Below are positions 29,936 through 31,570 of a DNA stretch of 31,570 nt, one piece after another. Within the stretch, counting starts at the first letter, position 1. Each line of letters opens with the position of its first letter. The stretch spans positions 1-31,570 of the forward strand of contig JAGVXR010000029.1 of the NCBI GenBank assembly GCA_018303645.1, in the 5' to 3' direction. Source of the DNA: Candidatus Woesearchaeota archaeon. Lineage in GTDB: Archaea > Nanobdellota > Nanobdellia > Woesearchaeales > GW2011-AR4. The notes under the pieces are model-generated. The model was not told the DNA's origin. It ran no database searches and was given only the letters and a program-made list of their open reading frames with translations. A program made the position numbers and the translations under genes.

Positions 29936-30925
29936 TTAATTTCCCTGCTTGGACTCTGTGCTTGTGTATGTTATTTGAGGTGCTTCTGGGATATTCTTTC
30001 CCGGCCTTGTGGCTTCAGTAAATCTTATCAATCTTTTTTGGGATCCTGCAATAGATCCTTTCACAATAATGTAAGGATTTTTTACATCACCATAATGCAA
30101 AAAGCCCCCTTTTGTGTTTATTTCTTCCGGTTTGTTTCCTATTTTGATGAGCCATTTGTTGTATTCCGTCCTTAGGTGGTACCCCATTTTGCCGGCGTGA
30201 GCCACTCTCCACATTATATGCCCTTGCGCCCTCCAGGCTCCCAAAGTGCCTGGGTTTCTTCTGCTCTTTTCAGACTTGTGGTGCCTTAATTGAACTCCGA
30301 ATCTTTTGACAGGCCCCTGAAACCCCTTCCCTTTTGTCAATGAATGGGCATCCAACTGCTGCCCTTCCCTGAAAACATCATTTATTTTTATCTCTTTTCC
30401 CAGTTTTTCTTTTGCATAGCCCAGCTGCTGTTCTTTATCTCCTCCGATTGCAATTTCAAAAATCTCAGGTTTTTGTTTGCCTATGCTGGTTAAGCTCGGC
30501 TGGGTGTAGCAAAGCATCCTTATAGAATCAAAACCTTCAGCCTGTGCGCCCGCTGCTGCGTCCTTGTTTTTCTTTTTTGGAGTTGTTATTTTTCTTTCAA
30601 GCTCCTTGGAAAAATTTTCTGTAAAAAATTCCGAAAGCAGCTTTAAGCCATGCGGCGTGTTTTTATAAAATCGTATAGAAGCAGTCTTGATTGGAGGGCA
30701 TTCAACAATTGTAACAGGACAAAAAATTTCTGCCCCTTTTGTTAATGAATGCTGCCTATTGTCATTAATCAGCAGGTGAGTCATCCCCACCTTATAGCCG
30801 GCAAACCCAAGTGGCTTTGCTTCCTTACCCTGCACCCATTTTCTTATTCGTGCATAGCTATGCTTAGCTCTGGCTCTTGGCCAAAATTGCATGCTTCCTG
30901 CTCTCGGCTTTCTTACCCTCGACAT
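29936..30925 (-). CDS. rpl3: large ribosomal subunit protein uL3
   Basis: First gene of the cluster in this window, 329 residues. It matches archaeal L3: the basic start RKPRAGSMQFWPRARAKHSY, GFAGYKVGMTHLLINDNRQH, KGKGFQGPVKRFGVQLRHHKS, the W-finger region NPGTLGAWRAQGHIMWRVAH, and MGYHLRTEYNKWLIKIGNKP. L3 contacts the peptidyl-transferase centre. No strong ribosome binding site is seen; the predicted 5' leader is about 148 bases. Confidence 0.97.
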   Translation of the reverse strand: MSRVRKPRAGSMQFWPRARAKHSYARIRKWVQGKEAKPLGFAGYKVGMTHLLINDNRQHSLTKGAEIFCPVTIVECPPIKTASIRFYKNTPHGLKLLSEFFTENFSKELERKITTPKKKNKDAAAGAQAEGFDSIRMLCYTQPSLTSIGKQKPEIFEIAIGGDKEQQLGYAKEKLGKEIKINDVFREGQQLDAHSLTKGKGFQGPVKRFGVQLRHHKSEKSRRNPGTLGAWRAQGHIMWRVAHAGKMGYHLRTEYNKWLIKIGNKPEEINTKGGFLHYGDVKNPYIIVKGSIAGSQKRLIRFTEATRPGKNIPEAPQITYTSTESKQGN

Positions 30926-31122
30926 TTGTTGTTCCAGGCGCAGACTAATGTGCCTACGTTCTTTTCAGCTAAATAAGCCTTTTATTGACAACCTTTTGTA
31001 GAAACCAGTTTTATAACTGTACTGAAAAAGCAGTCTTTTCAGGCTCGTTTGTGTCTTGGATTTAACTAAATTGAATGCCTAAGGAATAGTGGCATATTTA
31101 TAAAGGTTGTGGTGTGTTTTTG
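30926..31122 (-). promoter_or_regulatory. L3 operon promoter and long 5' leader with hairpins
   Basis: On the minus strand the gap starts with a TATA box (31097-31104) that predicts a transcription start near 31074 and a leader of about 148 bases, unusually long beside the leaderless L34e transcript. The leader contains an inverted repeat CAGTT-TTAT-AACTG (31006-31019) and a hairpin with CTTTTCAG/CTGAAAAAG arms (31022-31042, one bulge, 4-base loop), plus an imperfect one near the start codon (30943-30960). GTTATAAAAC at 31008-31017 could be a second TATA box giving a leader of about 60 bases. It may be a control region for the ribosomal operon; no ORF or RNA gene is seen in it. Confidence 0.5.
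31097..31108 (-). promoter_or_regulatory. TATA/BRE promoter element of the L3 operon
   Basis: AACCTTTATAAA on the minus strand, identical over 12 bases to the L34e promoter element at 15636-15647. It lies just after the stop codon of the TrmB-like gene. Confidence 0.65.
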
Positions 31123-31570
31123 TCAAACAGAATAGAGGTTTTCCATGTCTTTTGTAAAGGGGGTGTTCACCCAAATCCCAACATCATAGGTTGGGTGCAC
31201 TTCATTGTCATCAAGCACCATGAATATTATCTCCTTGCCGTCTACAATACAGAACCTTGCCTTGTTGTCTGTGTGCCTTACTTCAGCGAATTGCCTTGCC
31301 TCATCGGCATATTTTTTTGTTGTGTTGTTGATTTGTGTTGAAATTTTTATTTTAACATTCTTATTTTTTAGGTTTTTGAATATGGGTTTTAAATTTTTTA
31401 TCAAATACCCCATCTCTTTTTGTGTTGTTGATATCAAAACTGATTTTTTAGCTTTGATTATCATATGATAAAGATGATTATACAGATTATGCCTCCCCCT
31501 TAACGAGCCGCTTAAGTCAGCAGGCTCAACGAGCTCAACGCCTTGGGTATGCAGAGTGCTTAATTCATTA
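31123..31570 (-). CDS. TrmB-like transcriptional regulator, C-terminal part (5' end outside window)
   Basis: The frame stays open from the ATG at 31464 back to the right edge, so the visible 148 residues are the C-terminal part of a longer protein. The upstream part reads GVELVEPADLSGSLRGRHNL, typical of the linker following the winged-helix domain in TrmB-family regulators; the rest (KAKKSVLISTTQKEMGYLIK, ARFCIVDGKEIIFMVLDDNE, YDVGIWVNTPFTKDMENLY) is the PLD-like effector domain of that family. The DNA-binding domain is beyond the edge. TrmB proteins sense sugars in Thermococcales; in other archaea their ligands are mostly unknown. It ends 15 bases before the L3 promoter. Confidence 0.8.
   Translation of the reverse strand, partial: NELSTLHTQGVELVEPADLSGSLRGRHNLYNHLYHMIIKAKKSVLISTTQKEMGYLIKNLKPIFKNLKNKNVKIKISTQINNTTKKYADEARQFAEVRHTDNKARFCIVDGKEIIFMVLDDNEVHPTYDVGIWVNTPFTKDMENLYSV

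Noticed and set aside
1..31570. tRNA and rRNA genes
   Set aside because: Reading both strands of the few intergenic regions gave no cloverleaf or rRNA signature.

Overview
The window is archaeal. It carries the archaeal S10/spc-type ribosomal protein cluster with archaeal/eukaryal-only members (S4e, L32e, L19e, L34e, L14e), an archaeal SUI1 factor, SecY followed by a DUF106 membrane protein, archaeal short PheT and long PheS, a DRG GTPase, a TrmB-like regulator, and TATA-box promoters close to start codons. Extended S14 and lysine/glutamate-rich tails on several ribosomal proteins, plus the absence of some genes usually found in this cluster, suggest a DPANN-type archaeon (Woesearchaeota/Pacearchaeota/Diapherotrites-like). 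That placement is inference; no rRNA is present.

Layout. 1-693: 3' end of a DRG-family GTPase gene. 694-949: a regulatory region with a TATA box and a short ORF (780-878) encoding a 32-residue peptide that ends in a run of Phe and Tyr. 950-10519 (+): a tightly packed aromatic amino acid operon, in order DAHP synthase, aroB, an aroD-aroE fusion, aroA, a bacterial-type aroK, aroC, tyrA, pheA and pheS. It covers every step from erythrose-4-P plus PEP to chorismate, and prephenate to the Phe/Tyr keto acids. Chorismate mutase and an aminotransferase are not present. 10520-13022 (+): three AT-richer genes (a TIM-barrel sugar isomerase-like protein, a 59-aa zinc ribbon and an unrecognised 513-aa protein) that separate pheS from pheT (13029-14687).

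14691-30925 is almost entirely minus strand. Read in its own direction it is L3-L4-L23-L2-S19-L22-S3-L29-SUI1-S17-L14-L24-S4e-L5-S14-S8-L6-L32e-L19e-L18-S5-L30-L15-SecY-DUF106, then a small unknown gene, and after a plus-strand type IV pilin-like gene, L34e and L14e. Promoters for L3 and L34e share an identical 12-base TATA element. 31123-31570: C-terminal part of a TrmB-like regulator running off the right edge.

The most interesting signal is the Phe/Tyr-rich leader ORF directly upstream of an operon that both makes Phe/Tyr and encodes a PheRS subunit. Its C-terminal end closely resembles the E. coli pheST leader peptide PheM, which suggests ribosome-mediated attenuation in an archaeon. Other points are three consecutive tight hairpins in the L22-S3 gap, further perfect hairpins with 3-base loops in two other intergenic regions, and the split of pheS from pheT by AT-rich genes.
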